Shown: positions 26,829 through 34,741 of the stretch, one piece after another
Position numbering within the stretch: the first letter of the stretch is position 1
How the letters are laid out: every line of letters starts with the position of its first letter
Assembly: GCA_022825235.1 (NCBI GenBank)
Contig: JAJDYI010000015.1
Location: 1-64,000 of the forward strand
Length of the DNA stretch: 64,000 bases
Direction of reading: 5' to 3'
DNA from: Alphaproteobacteria bacterium
Lineage (GTDB): Bacteria; Pseudomonadota; Alphaproteobacteria; TMED109
Position numbers and translations under genes: made by a program
The notes under the pieces: model-generated
What the model saw: the letters and a program-made list of their open reading frames with translations, nothing else
What the model was told of the DNA's origin: nothing
Databases searched by the model: none

Positions 26829-27659
26829 GGTGGCCTCCGCGGCCTCGGGCTGCCCCTCGAGGGTCAGCGTCACAGTGCCGAGGGTTTCATTGGTCACGGT
26901 GATCTGATCCCCCCCGCCAAGAGGAAACGGTTCACCGGGGCACCCCAGCAACACCACGTCGCCAGGTTCAAGTTGCCGACGGCGGACGTTGAGATGGGTC
27001 GCGACCCACGACAGGATTTCGTAGGGATGCGCCAGGTACGCGGACGTGCTGGCCACCCCGACCTCACGTCCATCAAGGGTCGTGCTGAACTCGAGGGGTT
27101 CATGATCCAGCACACTGAGGTCATCGATCTCCTGGCCAAGCACGCACGCGGCTGACCCGGCCAGGTTCGAGATTCCCAGACTGATGGTGTACTCCGCCAG
27201 TCCGGAAACATGGCGGTCATCGAAGATGCCGATCGCCAGTGCCGCCGCGCCGACGCAACCGGCGACCGATTCCCGGTCCCAGGGTCCGTCGTCCGCTCCC
27301 ATCGATTTCCCGATCCGGAGCGCAAGCTCGGCCCCGGCCTCCGGGCTGTGCCGCACGCCCTCGGACAGCGTGGATGGCGTACCGAGCACGTCCTGACGCC
27401 AGATCGGCCCCACGATCGGATGCACGACACCGTGCTGTTTCTGGGCTGCATCGGTGGTCAAGGCGATGCGCCAGCCCCCCGGCTCCGTGCCACGGGAACG
27501 CATGCGCCGGATGATCGAATCCTGGACCCGGTAGGCCTCCACCATGGTTTGCGGCGTCAGGCTCTTGTCCCAGACGCCGTCGAAGGCCGTACCATCTGCC
27601 CGGTCGGCCAGAAGACGCTCCACCAGACGGTGGACGCGGATCTCCTCCAACATGCCCAT
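26823..27659 (-). CDS. 2-keto-4-pentenoate hydratase-like (FAH superfamily) protein
   Basis: A 278-residue member of the fumarylacetoacetate hydrolase fold, closest in layout to 2-hydroxypenta-2,4-dienoate hydratases (MhpD, CatE and relatives) of aromatic meta-cleavage pathways. Visible elements are EAYRVQDSIIRR near the N-terminus, an ELALRIG metal-ligand region near residue 111, and a C-terminal LEPGDVVLLG turn. It is one of two related genes in tandem. No ring-cleavage dioxygenase is nearby, so a role in aromatic degradation is only a possibility. Confidence 0.8.
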   Translation of the reverse strand: MGMLEEIRVHRLVERLLADRADGTAFDGVWDKSLTPQTMVEAYRVQDSIIRRMRSRGTEPGGWRIALTTDAAQKQHGVVHPIVGPIWRQDVLGTPSTLSEGVRHSPEAGAELALRIGKSMGADDGPWDRESVAGCVGAAALAIGIFDDRHVSGLAEYTISLGISNLAGSAACVLGQEIDDLSVLDHEPLEFSTTLDGREVGVASTSAYLAHPYEILSWVATHLNVRRRQLEPGDVVLLGCPGEPFPLGGGDQITVTNETLGTVTLTLEGQPEAAEATS

Positions 27660-27674
27660 CGCCGGCCGGACCCC

Positions 27675-28463
27675 TCAGGCCTCGAGCGTGAACTCGACGG
27701 CTTCCAGGCCGTCGACTTCCCAGCGGACCGTCTCGCCGGGCTGCGGCCAGACGGTGACGGCCAGGCTGCCCGTCATGACGATGGCGCCGGCGTCGAGGCT
27801 GCGCCCACGTCTCGCCAGCGAGTTGCCCAGCAGCGCGAGCACCTCCAGCGGCCCACCGAGCACGTTTTCGCCCACGCCCTCCCCGGACGGTTGCCCGTCG
27901 ATGCTCAGGCGTCCCGAAACGGCCGCGAGGTCGACGGCCGGCGTGTAAACGTCTTCCCGACCGATCACACAGCCGTAGTTCATCGCGTTGTCCGCGACGA
28001 GAAGTCCGATGGTCGCATCGGCGCCCGCATCCCGGTCATCCACGATTTCGATTCCGGCCATGTACCCGCCAACGGCCTCTGACACGTTTGCCGTGGTAAA
28101 GGGAGCCTGGTCGGGCACGAGCGATTCGCGCATCCGGAGGACGATCTCGCCCTCCGCACCCAGATGCCGGTACCTCTTGGGGTCCAGTCGAGCCGGCGAC
28201 GAATACACCAGCGGCTCGAAGATCGCCCCTTCGGCCGGTTCGTCAACCCCGAACATCGCCTGCATCGCCGGGTTGGTGAGCGCGACCTTCCAGCCCGCTA
28301 CCGGGCCATCACCGGCATCCATGTGAAGCTGGATCAGTGCATCCTGAACCCGGTAGGCGGAGTCGTGATCCTGCGGCACGACTCCGGCCGGGAGTTCGTC
28401 CTGGGATCGCAGCGTCCGTCGGTGCTCCAGCAGCAACGCCGCCGATTGCTCGGTCGTCCACAT
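27675..28463 (-). CDS. 2-keto-4-pentenoate hydratase-like (FAH superfamily) protein, paralogue
   Basis: A 262-residue paralogue of the downstream gene, sharing AYRVQDALIQLH, GWKVALTNPAMQ, the EGEIVLRM ligand segment (about residues 104-111) and a LDAGAIVMTG C-terminal turn. The ATG at 28463 begins at the family N-terminus; the frame is open to 28604 without support. It starts two bases after the CDGSH gene stop (28466-28468) and ends 15 bases before the next hydratase, so the three form one operon. Paired FAH-fold genes can form hydratase/decarboxylase partners, which is a possibility here. Confidence 0.8.
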   Translation of the reverse strand: MWTTEQSAALLLEHRRTLRSQDELPAGVVPQDHDSAYRVQDALIQLHMDAGDGPVAGWKVALTNPAMQAMFGVDEPAEGAIFEPLVYSSPARLDPKRYRHLGAEGEIVLRMRESLVPDQAPFTTANVSEAVGGYMAGIEIVDDRDAGADATIGLLVADNAMNYGCVIGREDVYTPAVDLAAVSGRLSIDGQPSGEGVGENVLGGPLEVLALLGNSLARRGRSLDAGAIVMTGSLAVTVWPQPGETVRWEVDGLEAVEFTLEA

Positions 28464-28465
28464 GA

Positions 28466-28705
28466 TCACAACAGGTTGTGAGTACCGTCGCAATACGGGG
28501 AATCGCCCGTCGACTTGCACCCACACAGGAACACTGTCTCCGTTTTCTCCGCCTTCCAGACGATCGGTGAGAATTCGGTATCCCGGTGCGAGCCATCGCA
28601 CCAAGGCTGGTTAACGCTTCGGCCGCAAGCGCACCAGGCGTAGTTTTTTCCAGCCTCTAATTCGACACCGTAGGGCTCCGACTGGGCAACGATTGGGGAA
28701 CTCAT
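28466..28705 (-). CDS. CDGSH iron-sulfur domain protein (two motifs)
   Basis: A 79-residue protein with two CDGSH iron-binding motifs. Cys25, Cys27, Cys36 and His40 (CACGRS…CDGSH) and Cys61, Cys63, Cys72 and His76 (CGCKST…CDGTH) give two 3Cys-1His [2Fe-2S] sites in one chain, as in the mitoNEET-related miner type. These labile clusters transfer electrons or iron-sulfur units. AGGAGGAT lies before the ATG. It is the first gene of the operon with the two hydratases. Confidence 0.9.
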   Translation of the reverse strand: MSSPIVAQSEPYGVELEAGKNYAWCACGRSVNQPWCDGSHRDTEFSPIVWKAEKTETVFLCGCKSTGDSPYCDGTHNLL

Positions 28706-29065
28706 TCGCGATCCTCCTCGCGGCGGCAGTGTACCCGGCCAACCACGGTCCGCAACGACGGCACCACGCCGTTGGACACGAACGGGTACCACTGAAGTAA
28801 CGGTTCCCGTGTCCATTCCCACCTCCCTGGTGCGGACCCCGCAAGTGCACCCAAGGAATCCCCAGCATGGGCGATCCGGACATCGAACGAACTGGAACAT
28901 TGATCGCCATTTTGCGTGGCAAGTCCGGCCACAATCGTTCAGGGAACTGGCGTGCCGCTCCGCCCAAAGCCCAACATGCACGCACCCATCCTGGAGGCTG
29001 GACACTTGCGGTAGCCTGCGGAACATGGTTCGTTGCGCTGGCAACAGGATCACGTCCCGAGCCTG

Positions 29066-29229
29066 AAGCTGGACCGGCGTTGCGCTCGCCATCGGCCTCC
29101 TGGCGGCACAGGTTTCCGCCGGCCACCACGCGGTGGAGTTCGGTCACGACGAGCATTCGCACGACGAGCAAGGGCCTTACGAGTTCCCGCTCGTTTCTAC
29201 AGGGTTCTTTCTTCTCCCTCTTGCTCTGT
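29066..29229 (+). pseudogene. Remnant of an exported His-rich protein
   Basis: Reading from 29066, the frame encodes a typical signal-peptide core (WTGVALAIGLLAAQVSAG), then HHAVEFGHDEHSHDEQ, and stops at a TAG (29227-29229). There is no start codon: TGA precedes the frame. The signal peptide plus His/Asp/Glu cluster suits a metal-handling protein and fits the zinc locus that follows. The parent family cannot be named, and a chance frame is possible. Confidence 0.4.
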
Positions 29230-29465
29230 AGGATCGCGCACCCAGCGTTCTTGAGCCGCCAGCCAAACCCGATTCGCTTTCGGTCGCGACCCGCGCGCCG
29301 AGAGCGAACCGAATTCGTGCTCCTCCAAAGCCTGCCTAATCCGATATCTGCGAGCTCGGCCACCCCGCTCGCACCGACCACAAGAATTACGCGTGCGCTC
29401 CGGTGCGGGTGATTTTCCGCGCGGCTCGCACAGGTCACCTCCGGGCGTTCGCCGTAAGGAGCCGA

Positions 29466-29492
29466 TTGCCCCGGAAAATGAGTTGTTATACT
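29466..29492 (+). promoter_or_regulatory. Candidate promoter of the zinc-type locus
   Basis: TTGCCC (29466-29471), a 15-base spacer and TATACT (29487-29492) lie about 110 bases before the outer-membrane gene. The -10 sits inside the AT-rich TTGTTATAC, which shares one half (TGTTATA) with known Zur operators, but the second half is not symmetrical. This is a weak call. Confidence 0.25.
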
Positions 29493-29602
29493 GTTGCGTT
29501 TGGTCCGGGACCCTGCCCGGAGCCCGTCCGCCGGCACATTCGTCGTGCCGGATGGGGCAGCCAATTGCCAGCTCTCGGTCGGGACAGGAAAAGGATTTCT
29601 AC

Positions 29603-31189
29603 ATGCGCACCATCTTCCAGGCTCTGTGGGCGGCGGGACTCTCGTCCATCGTGGCGTGCGTCGCGCTCCAGGCGCACGCGCAGGATTCGGCCCCGACGGC
29701 AGAGGAGCTCGCCGCCGAGATCCAGGCCATCAAGCAGGAATACGAGGCCCGCATCCAGGCCCTGGAAGGGCAGCTCGAGGCTATGACGACTGCTCCGGCC
29801 CGGCCCGCAGCCCAGCCTGCGGCCTCCTCAGTGGGGCAGAAGATGCCCACCACGGACAATGTCTTCAATCCCGCAATCGGCTTGATCCTGGATGCGCGGT
29901 TCTCAAATCTCTCCTCCGAGCACGACTTCGAGCCTGCCGGTTTCCAGTTGGGCCACGGGTCCGAACGTCCCCCCGAAGGTCTCGCACTGGGCCACCCCGA
30001 ATTGACGCTGAGCGGGAATGTGGACGACAAGTTCTTCGGAGCCGCCACGATTGCGATTGACGCCCACCCGGGCGAGGCGGTCGCACTGGAGGTGGAAGAG
30101 CTCTACATCCAGACGCTTCCGGGCGCGGGCCTGCCGGACGGCGCACGGATCCGGGGCGGGCGGGCACTGTGGACCTTCGGGTACCTCAACGAGGTCCATC
30201 TGCACGCCGACGATTTCTCCGACCGTCCGCTCCCCTACCGCGCGTTCCTTCACGAGGCGTTCAACGACGACGGCCTTGAGCTCTCCTACGTCCTGCCGAC
30301 GGACATCTACGCAGAGGTCGGCGGCGGGCTGTTCCGCGGCGCAGACTTCCCCTTCGCAAACTCTGAGAACGGCACCGGTGCCTGGTCAGCCTACGCGCGG
30401 ATCGGCGGTGACGTGGGCAACAACGCCGCCTGGCGGATTGGCGCCTACATGTTGGCCGGCGAAGCCCACAACCGCAGCGGCGGAGGCCACGATCACGGGC
30501 ATGGGGAGGCCGCGCACGAAGACGAACACGACCACGAAGAAGGAGATGACCACGCCGAAGATGAACACCACGACGACGATGGAGATCATCACGACGAAGC
30601 AGAGCACCACGAGGACGAAGACGAACACCACGACGATGAAGCAGAACACCACGAGGACGAAGACGAACACCACCACGACGAAGCGATGGAAGACATCGAG
30701 GCATTCACCGTCGGCATGTTCTCAGGCGACGCGGCCATGTATGCCATTGACGGCCGGTTCACGTGGGCGCCCACGGGCAATCCCCGCGAACAGGAGCTGA
30801 TCCTCCAGGCAGAGGTGTTCTGGCGGGTAGAGGAAGGCGAGTATCATCTCGAGCATCTCGACGAGGAGCCTGACGCCGACGGCAACTACCCAGTACACGA
30901 GGTCACATTCAACGAAGCGACATCGATGGGGTACTACGTGCAGGGTGTCTACAAGCTCAACCGCAACATCAGGGTTGGTGCCCGCTACGCGCGGCTGGAT
31001 CCGCCGGACATTCTTGAACTCGATCACGAACCGGTTGCCTACGCGGTCATGGCGGACTGGACCAACAGCGAGTTCAGCCGCATCCGGCTGCAGTACAACC
31101 GCGAGGAAATCGAGGAAGGCGAGCCGGATGACCAGATCCTGTTCCAGTACATCATGAGCCTCGGTGCACACGCGGCCCATACCTTCTGA
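29603..31189 (+). CDS. Outer-membrane beta-barrel protein with His/Asp/Glu-rich metal-binding tract
   Basis: A 528-residue exported protein: signal peptide ending LQAHAQ (about residue 24), a short coiled coil (SAPTAEELAAEIQAIKQEYE…), then alternating amphipathic strands typical of a porin-like barrel ending in Phe (HAAHTF). The extracellular or periplasmic loop at about residues 295-361 is almost entirely His, Asp and Glu and includes a DNA repeat of 42-bp period (30593-30673). It precedes a ZnuA-like gene by 11 bases. The likely role is binding or passage of zinc across the outer membrane. AGGAAAAGGA lies before the chosen ATG; the longer open frame is not supported. Confidence 0.75.
   Translation: MRTIFQALWAAGLSSIVACVALQAHAQDSAPTAEELAAEIQAIKQEYEARIQALEGQLEAMTTAPARPAAQPAASSVGQKMPTTDNVFNPAIGLILDARFSNLSSEHDFEPAGFQLGHGSERPPEGLALGHPELTLSGNVDDKFFGAATIAIDAHPGEAVALEVEELYIQTLPGAGLPDGARIRGGRALWTFGYLNEVHLHADDFSDRPLPYRAFLHEAFNDDGLELSYVLPTDIYAEVGGGLFRGADFPFANSENGTGAWSAYARIGGDVGNNAAWRIGAYMLAGEAHNRSGGGHDHGHGEAAHEDEHDHEEGDDHAEDEHHDDDGDHHDEAEHHEDEDEHHDDEAEHHEDEDEHHHDEAMEDIEAFTVGMFSGDAAMYAIDGRFTWAPTGNPREQELILQAEVFWRVEEGEYHLEHLDEEPDADGNYPVHEVTFNEATSMGYYVQGVYKLNRNIRVGARYARLDPPDILELDHEPVAYAVMADWTNSEFSRIRLQYNREEIEEGEPDDQILFQYIMSLGAHAAHTF
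30593..30673 (+). repeat. 42-bp-period tandem repeat inside the His/Glu-rich tract
   Basis: Two 39-base copies, 42 bases apart (starting 30593 and 30635), differ at two positions and encode the unit DEAEHHEDEDEHH. A less perfect copy is visible just upstream. Length variation here would alter metal-binding capacity. Confidence 0.8.
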
Positions 31190-31200
31190 CGGAGGGACCC

Positions 31201-32157
31201 ATGCATCGACTCCCGACGCGCACCCTGATTGCGGGCTGCCTGGCAGCAGCAACGCTGTCCGCGCTCCCGGCCTCGGCGGAGGTGCGGGTATTCGCCTGCG
31301 AACCCGAATGGGCTTCCCTCGCGGAGGAAGTGGGCGGCAGCGACGTCACGGTGTATTCCGCAACACATGGCGGGCAGGATCCCCATCACATCCGCGCCCG
31401 GCCGAGCCTGATTGCCCAGATCCGCCGGGCGGACCTCCTGTTCTGCTCCGGGGCCGAGCTCGAGATCGGCTGGCTCCCGGTCCTGATGCAGCGGGGAGCA
31501 CGACTCGGCATCCAGCCGGGGCAGCCGGGCCACCTGATGGCGGCCGAACACGTGGATGTCCTGGACCCTCCCGCGGTCATCGACCGCAGCTTGGGCGACG
31601 TCCACGCAAGCGGCAATCCGCACGTCCACGTTGGCCCCCGCAACATCAGGCTGCTTGCAACCGAGCTCGCCGCACGCCTGAGCGCGATCGATCCGGACCG
31701 TGCCGATGCCTACCAGTCCCGGCTGGCGGACTTCCACGCACGCTGGGACACCGCGACGGCGGAATGGGACGCCCGTGGGGAAGCGCTCCGTGGCACCCCG
31801 CTGATCGTTCAGCACGCCTACTGGGCCTATCTCTTCGACTGGTTGGGCCTGGAAAGGGTCGCCTCCATGGAGCGCATACCCGGCATTCCGCCGTCCGCGC
31901 CGCACCTTCAGGAAGTGCTCGCGCATTCCCGTTCGACGAACGTCAAGGCCATCATTCGCGCCAACTTCGAGCCCACCGATGCCGCGGAATGGCTTTCGGA
32001 GAGAAGCGGCCTCCCGATCGTGGAACTGCCCTCCACGGTGGGTTCCTTCCCTGAGGTCACGGACCTCTTCTCCTTCTTCTCCGAGATCCTGACCCGCCTG
32101 GAGGCCATCCCCGACCAGTCCGCGTCCGTTCCGGGGATTGGACGACCAACCGGATAG
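31201..32157 (+). CDS. ZnuA-like metal ABC transporter binding protein (copy 1)
   Basis: A 318-residue cluster A-I (TroA/ZnuA) periplasmic binding protein with a signal peptide ending ALPASA (about residue 26). Probable metal ligands are His62 (GGQDPHH), His141 (GNPHVHV) and His205 (QHAYWAY), at the usual spacing. It lacks the His-rich loop of classical ZnuA; that feature is instead on the outer-membrane protein encoded just upstream. It delivers Zn2+ (or Mn2+) to the ZnuB-like permease. It is clearly paralogous to the gene at 32853 over its whole length. Confidence 0.85.
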   Translation: MHRLPTRTLIAGCLAAATLSALPASAEVRVFACEPEWASLAEEVGGSDVTVYSATHGGQDPHHIRARPSLIAQIRRADLLFCSGAELEIGWLPVLMQRGARLGIQPGQPGHLMAAEHVDVLDPPAVIDRSLGDVHASGNPHVHVGPRNIRLLATELAARLSAIDPDRADAYQSRLADFHARWDTATAEWDARGEALRGTPLIVQHAYWAYLFDWLGLERVASMERIPGIPPSAPHLQEVLAHSRSTNVKAIIRANFEPTDAAEWLSERSGLPIVELPSTVGSFPEVTDLFSFFSEILTRLEAIPDQSASVPGIGRPTG

Positions 32158-32180
32158 CGATACCAGACTCGAGTTCGCGT

Positions 32181-32839
32181 CGGCGCTTCCGGGAACGGCG
32201 TTGGCGCATCCTCGGCTACGCCCGCCTTGAGGGTGAGTGCGGCCGCAACCCGTCGGTTCGGATCCGCGCGTACGCGTTGAGCGGATCACTGCAATCGACA
32301 GGAGTGGCCACGACCGCGTGATGACCATGCCAATCGTGACGAGCATGAGCATCTTGATCCGCACGCGGGAGGCCCGTTCACCGGAGAGACGTCCCTCTAC
32401 GGTTTTGACGTCCACTGCGCGTTTGCGCCCACCGGCAATCCCCGTGAGCAGGAAGTCACCCTGCAGGGCGGATGTTTCCGACGAATCGGAGACGGCTGCC
32501 ACGCCGTCGAAGGAGACGAAACGGAAATCAACGAAGTCGACGGCACCTGTGCCGGCTGATACGTTGCAACAGACCTGCACGCTCGACCGCGCATGGCGAA
32601 TCGGTGCCCGCTGCGCACGCCTCAGACCGGTCAGGGTGGCCATCGACGTCATGAACGACGAGTACAGGGTCGAACACTGTCCCTCCACCATCGCGCTGCA
32701 GGGCAACTGGACGAACAGCCGCATCGGACGGATGCGGTCGCAGCCCAACCGGGAATCCCTGACGCGCGTCGAGACTGCCAAACGAGTGGGCCTGCAGTTC
32801 ATCATGGGTTCGGGTGCGGACGCAGCGCATGCCTACTGA
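32181..32839 (+). pseudogene. Decayed second copy of the His-rich outer-membrane protein gene
   Basis: Translated in changing frames, this stretch follows the C-terminal half of the protein encoded at 29603-31189. RRWRILGYARLEGE matches AAWRIGAYMLAGE; DRSGHDR matches NRSGGGHDH; a short His/Glu-rich piece follows; then CAFAPTGNPREQEVTLQ matches FTWAPTGNPREQELILQ. The end …RIGARCARL…NWTNSRIGR…QFIMGSGADAAHAY matches RVGARYARL…DWTNSEFSR…FQYIMSLGAHAAHTF. At least two frameshifts and an in-frame TGA near 32560 break it, and the N-terminal half is gone. It lies exactly where a second outer-membrane gene would sit before the second znuA. Confidence 0.82.
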
Positions 32840-32852
32840 CCCGGGCCGAGCG

Positions 32853-33782
32853 ATGTTGCCGAAACGACTTGCGCGAGCGATCTGGCTCGCCCCGCTGGCC
32901 GTGCCGGGAATGGTCGAACCCTCCCCGGCCTCTGCCCAAGTACAGATTTTCGCCTGCGAGCCAGAGTGGGCGGCGGTGGCAATGGAGGTCGGGGGCGAAG
33001 CGGTCAGCGTCTACGCGGCAACGCATGGCCGGCAAGACCCGCACTACATCCGGTTGCGCCCCAGTCTCATCGACGAGATGCGCCGGGCGGATGTGCTGTT
33101 CTGCTCCGGGGCAGGCCTGGAAGGGGCATGGCTCCCGGTTCTCCTGCAGCGTGGAGCGCGTGTGTCACTCCAGCATGGTCAGCCAGGTCACCTGCTTGCG
33201 AGCGAGCACGTACGATTGCTGAATCCTCCAGGCCGCGTCGACCGCAGCCTTGGGCACGTGCACGCGGAGGGCAATCCGCACGTGCAGCTCCTGCCGGAGA
33301 ACATTGACCTCATGGCCACGGAGTTGGCCCGCCGGCTCGCGGAGATCGATCCGGAAAACACTGAGACGTATCGCCGACAGCTGTCGGCGTTCCAGGAGCG
33401 TTGGCGGGGTGCGACGGCAGGATGGATGGAACGGTCGTCCCGCCTGGCGGGCATGTCCGTTGTCGCGTACCACGAGGCGTGGGCCTATCTGTACGAGTGG
33501 ACCGGCATCAAGCAGGCCGCAACAATCGAACGCCTCCCTGGCGTCCCGCCGACCGTCAGCCATCTGCAAGAGGTCCTGGAACTCGCTCTGGGAGCCGGAG
33601 CCCGTGCCATCCTTCGTGCTCCGTACGAGCCGACCAAGGGGATGGAGTGGCTTTCCGACAGGGCTGGAATCCCGATTGTCGAGCTGCCCTTTACCGTCGG
33701 GGGCGCGGAGGGTATCGACGATCTGTTTGATCTCTTTGAGGTAACCATCACGCGGCTGGAAGAAGTACATGATCAATATTGA
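32853..33782 (+). CDS. ZnuA-like metal ABC transporter binding protein (copy 2)
   Basis: A 309-residue paralogue of the protein at 31201. It has a signal peptide (RLARAIWLAPLAVPG, ending near SPASA) and the same three His positions in QDPHY, GNPHVQ and YHEAWAY. The second His of GNPHVHV is Gln here, the most visible difference in the metal site. The ATG at 32853 starts the signal peptide; 32829 is an in-frame alternative. The last 14 bases overlap the permease gene, so it is coupled to transport. Two binding proteins for one permease could widen affinity range or metal choice. Confidence 0.84.
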   Translation: MLPKRLARAIWLAPLAVPGMVEPSPASAQVQIFACEPEWAAVAMEVGGEAVSVYAATHGRQDPHYIRLRPSLIDEMRRADVLFCSGAGLEGAWLPVLLQRGARVSLQHGQPGHLLASEHVRLLNPPGRVDRSLGHVHAEGNPHVQLLPENIDLMATELARRLAEIDPENTETYRRQLSAFQERWRGATAGWMERSSRLAGMSVVAYHEAWAYLYEWTGIKQAATIERLPGVPPTVSHLQEVLELALGAGARAILRAPYEPTKGMEWLSDRAGIPIVELPFTVGGAEGIDDLFDLFEVTITRLEEVHDQY

Positions 33783-34557
33783 AATCATTGAGATCGTCAT
33801 GCCGGCGTTCGTGACCGGCCTCCTGTGTACGGCGCTGCACGTGCCGCTTGGCATCGAGGTCCTGAAGCGGGGAATCGTCTTTATCGACCTTGCCACGGCG
33901 CAGGTGGCCGGAGTCGCAATCGTCGCGCTGAACGTCTGGGTGATGGAACCGTCGTGGGCCGGAGTCCAGGTCGCGGCATTCGGTGCGGCGGCGGCGTTTG
34001 CGTTTCTGTTCCGGTGGGTGGAAAAGACCTTGCCCGACGAGCAGGAGGCGGTCATCGGCAGCTGCTTCATTGTTGCGGCGTCGGTGACACTGCTGCTGCT
34101 CGCCAACAACCCGCATGGAGGGGAAAAGCTCGAGCACGTGCTCTCGGGCCAGATCCTGTTCACGTCATGGTCGGACCTGGCTGCATTCCTGCCGGTGTAT
34201 CTGCTGGTCGCGGGACTGTGGGCCGGGTACCCGAATCTCCGGTCCGGACAGGGATTCTTTCTGCTGTTTGCGCTTGCGATCACTGCGTCCGTGCAGTTGT
34301 TGGGCGTGTACGTCGTCTTCGCGAGCCTGATCCTGCCGGCGCTGACCGGGCGACGGGCGGATGGCTCGTACAACCTGTGGCGTGCCCTGTTGAGCGGCGG
34401 CCTGGCGGTCGTCGTAGGGATCGTGGCATCGACGGCCGCCGATCTTCCGGCCGGGCCGTTCCTCGTGCTCTGTTTTGCCGTCTCCGCCATCGTGGTCCGC
34501 GTGATTGCCCACTGGATGTCAAGCCCGGCTTCCCGGTCCGGTCTCCGCCAGACCTGA
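33769..34557 (+). CDS. ZnuB-like metal ABC transporter permease
   Basis: A 262-residue inner-membrane permease of the ABC-3 family (ZnuB, TroC, MntB) with seven to eight hydrophobic segments, VLKRGIVFIDLATAQVAGVAI near the N-terminus and the SGQILF/LGVYVVFASLILPAL motifs of zinc permeases. It overlaps the end of the second binding-protein gene. No ZnuC-type ATPase gene is found before or after it, so the energising subunit must come from elsewhere. Confidence 0.85.
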   Translation: MINIEIIEIVMPAFVTGLLCTALHVPLGIEVLKRGIVFIDLATAQVAGVAIVALNVWVMEPSWAGVQVAAFGAAAAFAFLFRWVEKTLPDEQEAVIGSCFIVAASVTLLLLANNPHGGEKLEHVLSGQILFTSWSDLAAFLPVYLLVAGLWAGYPNLRSGQGFFLLFALAITASVQLLGVYVVFASLILPALTGRRADGSYNLWRALLSGGLAVVVGIVASTAADLPAGPFLVLCFAVSAIVVRVIAHWMSSPASRSGLRQT

Positions 34558-34672
34558 CCGGGAGCAACCCGAAAGGCCGACCAGCCGTAGCTGGAGGCAG
34601 GCGAGTCCCGAGCCTTGGCCCCGATGGAGTCGGGCGGCGGGGATGCGAATGACGGCGCCCGGGATCCGGTTC

Positions 34673-34700
34673 TTGACACGTCGTTAATAGAACATATAAA
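34673..34700 (+). promoter_or_regulatory. Promoter of the imuA-imuB-dnaE2 operon
   Basis: A consensus sigma-70-type pair: TTGACA (34673-34678), a 16-base spacer and TATAAA (34695-34700), ending about 41 bases before the imuA start. The -10 lies inside the LexA box, so LexA binding would exclude RNA polymerase. Confidence 0.85.
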
Positions 34701-34704
34701 GAAC
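34690..34704 (+). promoter_or_regulatory. LexA operator (SOS box, alphaproteobacterial type)
   Basis: GAAC-ATATAAA-GAAC is a perfect GAAC-N7-GAAC, the reverse complement of the GTTC-N7-GTTC LexA site known from Alphaproteobacteria. It overlaps the TATAAA -10 element and stands directly before a DNA-damage mutagenesis operon, which is where it is expected. Confidence 0.9.
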
Positions 34705-34741
34705 ATTCAGGTTTCATATGCACGGACCAGGTGGGTAGGTC

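Larger units (their letters stand above)
28706..29602. other. Long intergenic region with gene remnants
   Basis: About 900 bases between the CDGSH start (minus) and the zinc-locus outer-membrane gene (plus). No intact gene is evident. The stretch 29066-29229 looks like the start of a decayed exported His-rich protein (listed separately). The GC content falls around 29200-29380, unlike the rest of the window, which fits old debris. The promoters of both flanking genes must also lie here. Confidence 0.5.

Noticed and set aside
28611-29564. 317-codon minus-strand frame upstream of the zinc locus
   Set aside because: It overlaps the CDGSH gene in another frame, has irregular codon use and no motif.
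32237-32839. Apparently intact 200-residue ORF between the two znuA genes
   Set aside because: Its frame matches the outer-membrane protein only in parts; other parts match in different frames, so it is a pseudogene piece rather than a gene.
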